From Micromonospora echinofusca (GTDB lineage: Bacteria > Actinomycetota > Actinomycetes > Mycobacteriales > Micromonosporaceae): DNA of 64,000 nt. A program made the translations under genes and the position numbers. The stretch is taken from positions 2,249,501 through 2,313,500 of the forward strand of contig NZ_LT607733.1 in the NCBI RefSeq assembly GCF_900091445.1. The letters run 5' to 3'. Shown here one piece after another: positions 63,340 through 64,000 of the stretch; within the stretch, counting starts at the first letter, position 1, and each line of letters begins with the position of its first letter. The notes beneath the pieces were generated by a model. The model was not told the DNA's origin. It did not search any database and saw only the letters and a program-made list of their open reading frames with translations.

Positions 63340-63905
63340 GCCGGGCTCCCTGTGGGCGTGGTGTGCGGGTGCAGTCGCGACAGCGGGCGTCCGTACGAGT
63401 ACTCGGGGAAGCGCCACAGCCCGTCGGCGTCGGGCTTGGTGATGCCGATCGCCAGCAGCCCCGGGTGCCCGGCGGCGAGGGCGTCGACGGTGTTCATGTG
63501 CGCGGCGCTGTCGTAGGCCATGTTGCTGAACAGGGCGAGCCCCACCCACATCTCCTTCTCCGGGTTGTCCGGGGCGAGCAGGTGGCTCAACAGCGCGGTG
63601 CGGTGGTCGAACGCGAGCGCGACGAAGGGCGGCACGCTCGGATCGAGGGTCAGGCCGTTCGTCTCGGCGTACCCGCTCGCGTGCGCGTTGAGGGCCTCAC
63701 TGAGCGTGCCCAGCATCAGCGACAGCCCGCCGGCCGGGTCCTCCATCAGAGCCAGCGCCCCGGACTCGACGGCGCCGCCGTCGGTCGAGACGCCCGCGAT
63801 CGCCCGGTCGTCGGCGGACCGCTTCGCCCCGGGGATGATGGTGTCGGCGAACGCCTCCAGCGTCAGCACGCGCGCCTGCTGTTCCTCTGGTGTCTCCGGT
63901 TGCAC
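63336..63905 (-). CDS. DUF5987-like protein, small partner of the GMC oxidoreductase
   Basis: A 189-residue protein. The GTG at 63905 is seven bases after a near-perfect AAAGGAGGT site, which favours it over a longer frame starting at 63980. The fold resembles gluconate 2-dehydrogenase subunit-3-like proteins (RVLTLEAFADTIIPGAKRS, PPFVALAFDHRTALLSHLLA). No cofactor motif or twin-arginine signal is visible, unlike typical subunit 3. Its stop overlaps the GMC start, so it is likely a structural partner of that enzyme. The 95 bases upstream to the window end must hold the operon promoter, or part of it. Confidence 0.75.
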   Translation of the reverse strand: MQPETPEEQQARVLTLEAFADTIIPGAKRSADDRAIAGVSTDGGAVESGALALMEDPAGGLSLMLGTLSEALNAHASGYAETNGLTLDPSVPPFVALAFDHRTALLSHLLAPDNPEKEMWVGLALFSNMAYDSAAHMNTVDALAAGHPGLLAIGITKPDADGLWRFPEYSYGRPLSRLHPHTTPTGSPA

Positions 63906-64000
63906 GGCGGCTACCTCCTTTTGGGGCGGGCGCGTCGGTTTCCGGTCCCGCCAAGACGTTTTTCGGGCAGCCTTGACCACCGCTCGGTAAGCGACGGAAT

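Overview
The window is a very GC-rich chromosomal segment with actinobacterial gene style: GTG/TTG starts, 4-nt start/stop overlaps, GC-rich hairpin terminators, leaderless-looking promoters, large LuxR (LAL) and SARP regulators and twin-arginine or Sec-exported hydrolases. The protein set and one palindromic intergenic element (44033-44109) suggest a Micromonospora-like member of the Micromonosporaceae; the genus is an inference. No rRNA, tRNA, CRISPR array, insertion sequence or phage integrase was seen.

Layout. 1-5263: the end of a small membrane protein, a secreted M23 peptidase, a large-subunit catalase and a lytic transglycosylase/amidase fusion. 5455-13563 (minus): a compact lanthipeptide-type locus with a class II LanM synthetase, a 79-residue candidate precursor ending in TTCC-PESLL, a LAL regulator and a SagB-like flavin oxidoreductase; a SARP regulator is divergent. 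15649-16308: a decayed PKS-type methyltransferase. 16532-21542: an SGNH lipase, a ricin/beta-helix carbohydrate protein under a LacI-type operator, a Met/Cys-type PLP enzyme and a lipid kinase. 22017-24295: a TetR/MFS efflux pair. 24381-30438 (minus): the STM4011-STM4015 cassette (two radical SAM proteins, a sulfatase-fold hydrolase, an ATP-grasp and two LRR proteins in tandem), of unknown function. Then come a shikimate-dehydrogenase-like protein, a small membrane protein and a PET-hydrolase-type cutinase.

33325-38215 is a complete Liv-type ABC importer operon. 38315-51030 is a lipid/acid degradation island: thiolase, SDRs, two acyl-CoA dehydrogenases, MaoC hydratase, alcohol and aldehyde dehydrogenases and two TetR regulators, whose probable operators can be read in the sequence (a CTGCATCG-type site three times, an AAACT-TGCA-type site twice). 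A SigB/F-type sigma factor follows.

52235-63905: an M20 peptidase, an iodotyrosine-deiodinase-like flavoprotein, a TIGR03084-type protein, a GMC oxidoreductase with an HsaA-like flavoprotein, and a minus-strand operon of DUF5987-like protein, second GMC oxidoreductase, carboxymuconolactone-decarboxylase-like protein and MFS exporter. The two loci with the best chance of holding undescribed chemistry are the LanM locus with its odd precursor and the STM4011-4015 cassette with duplicated STM4015.
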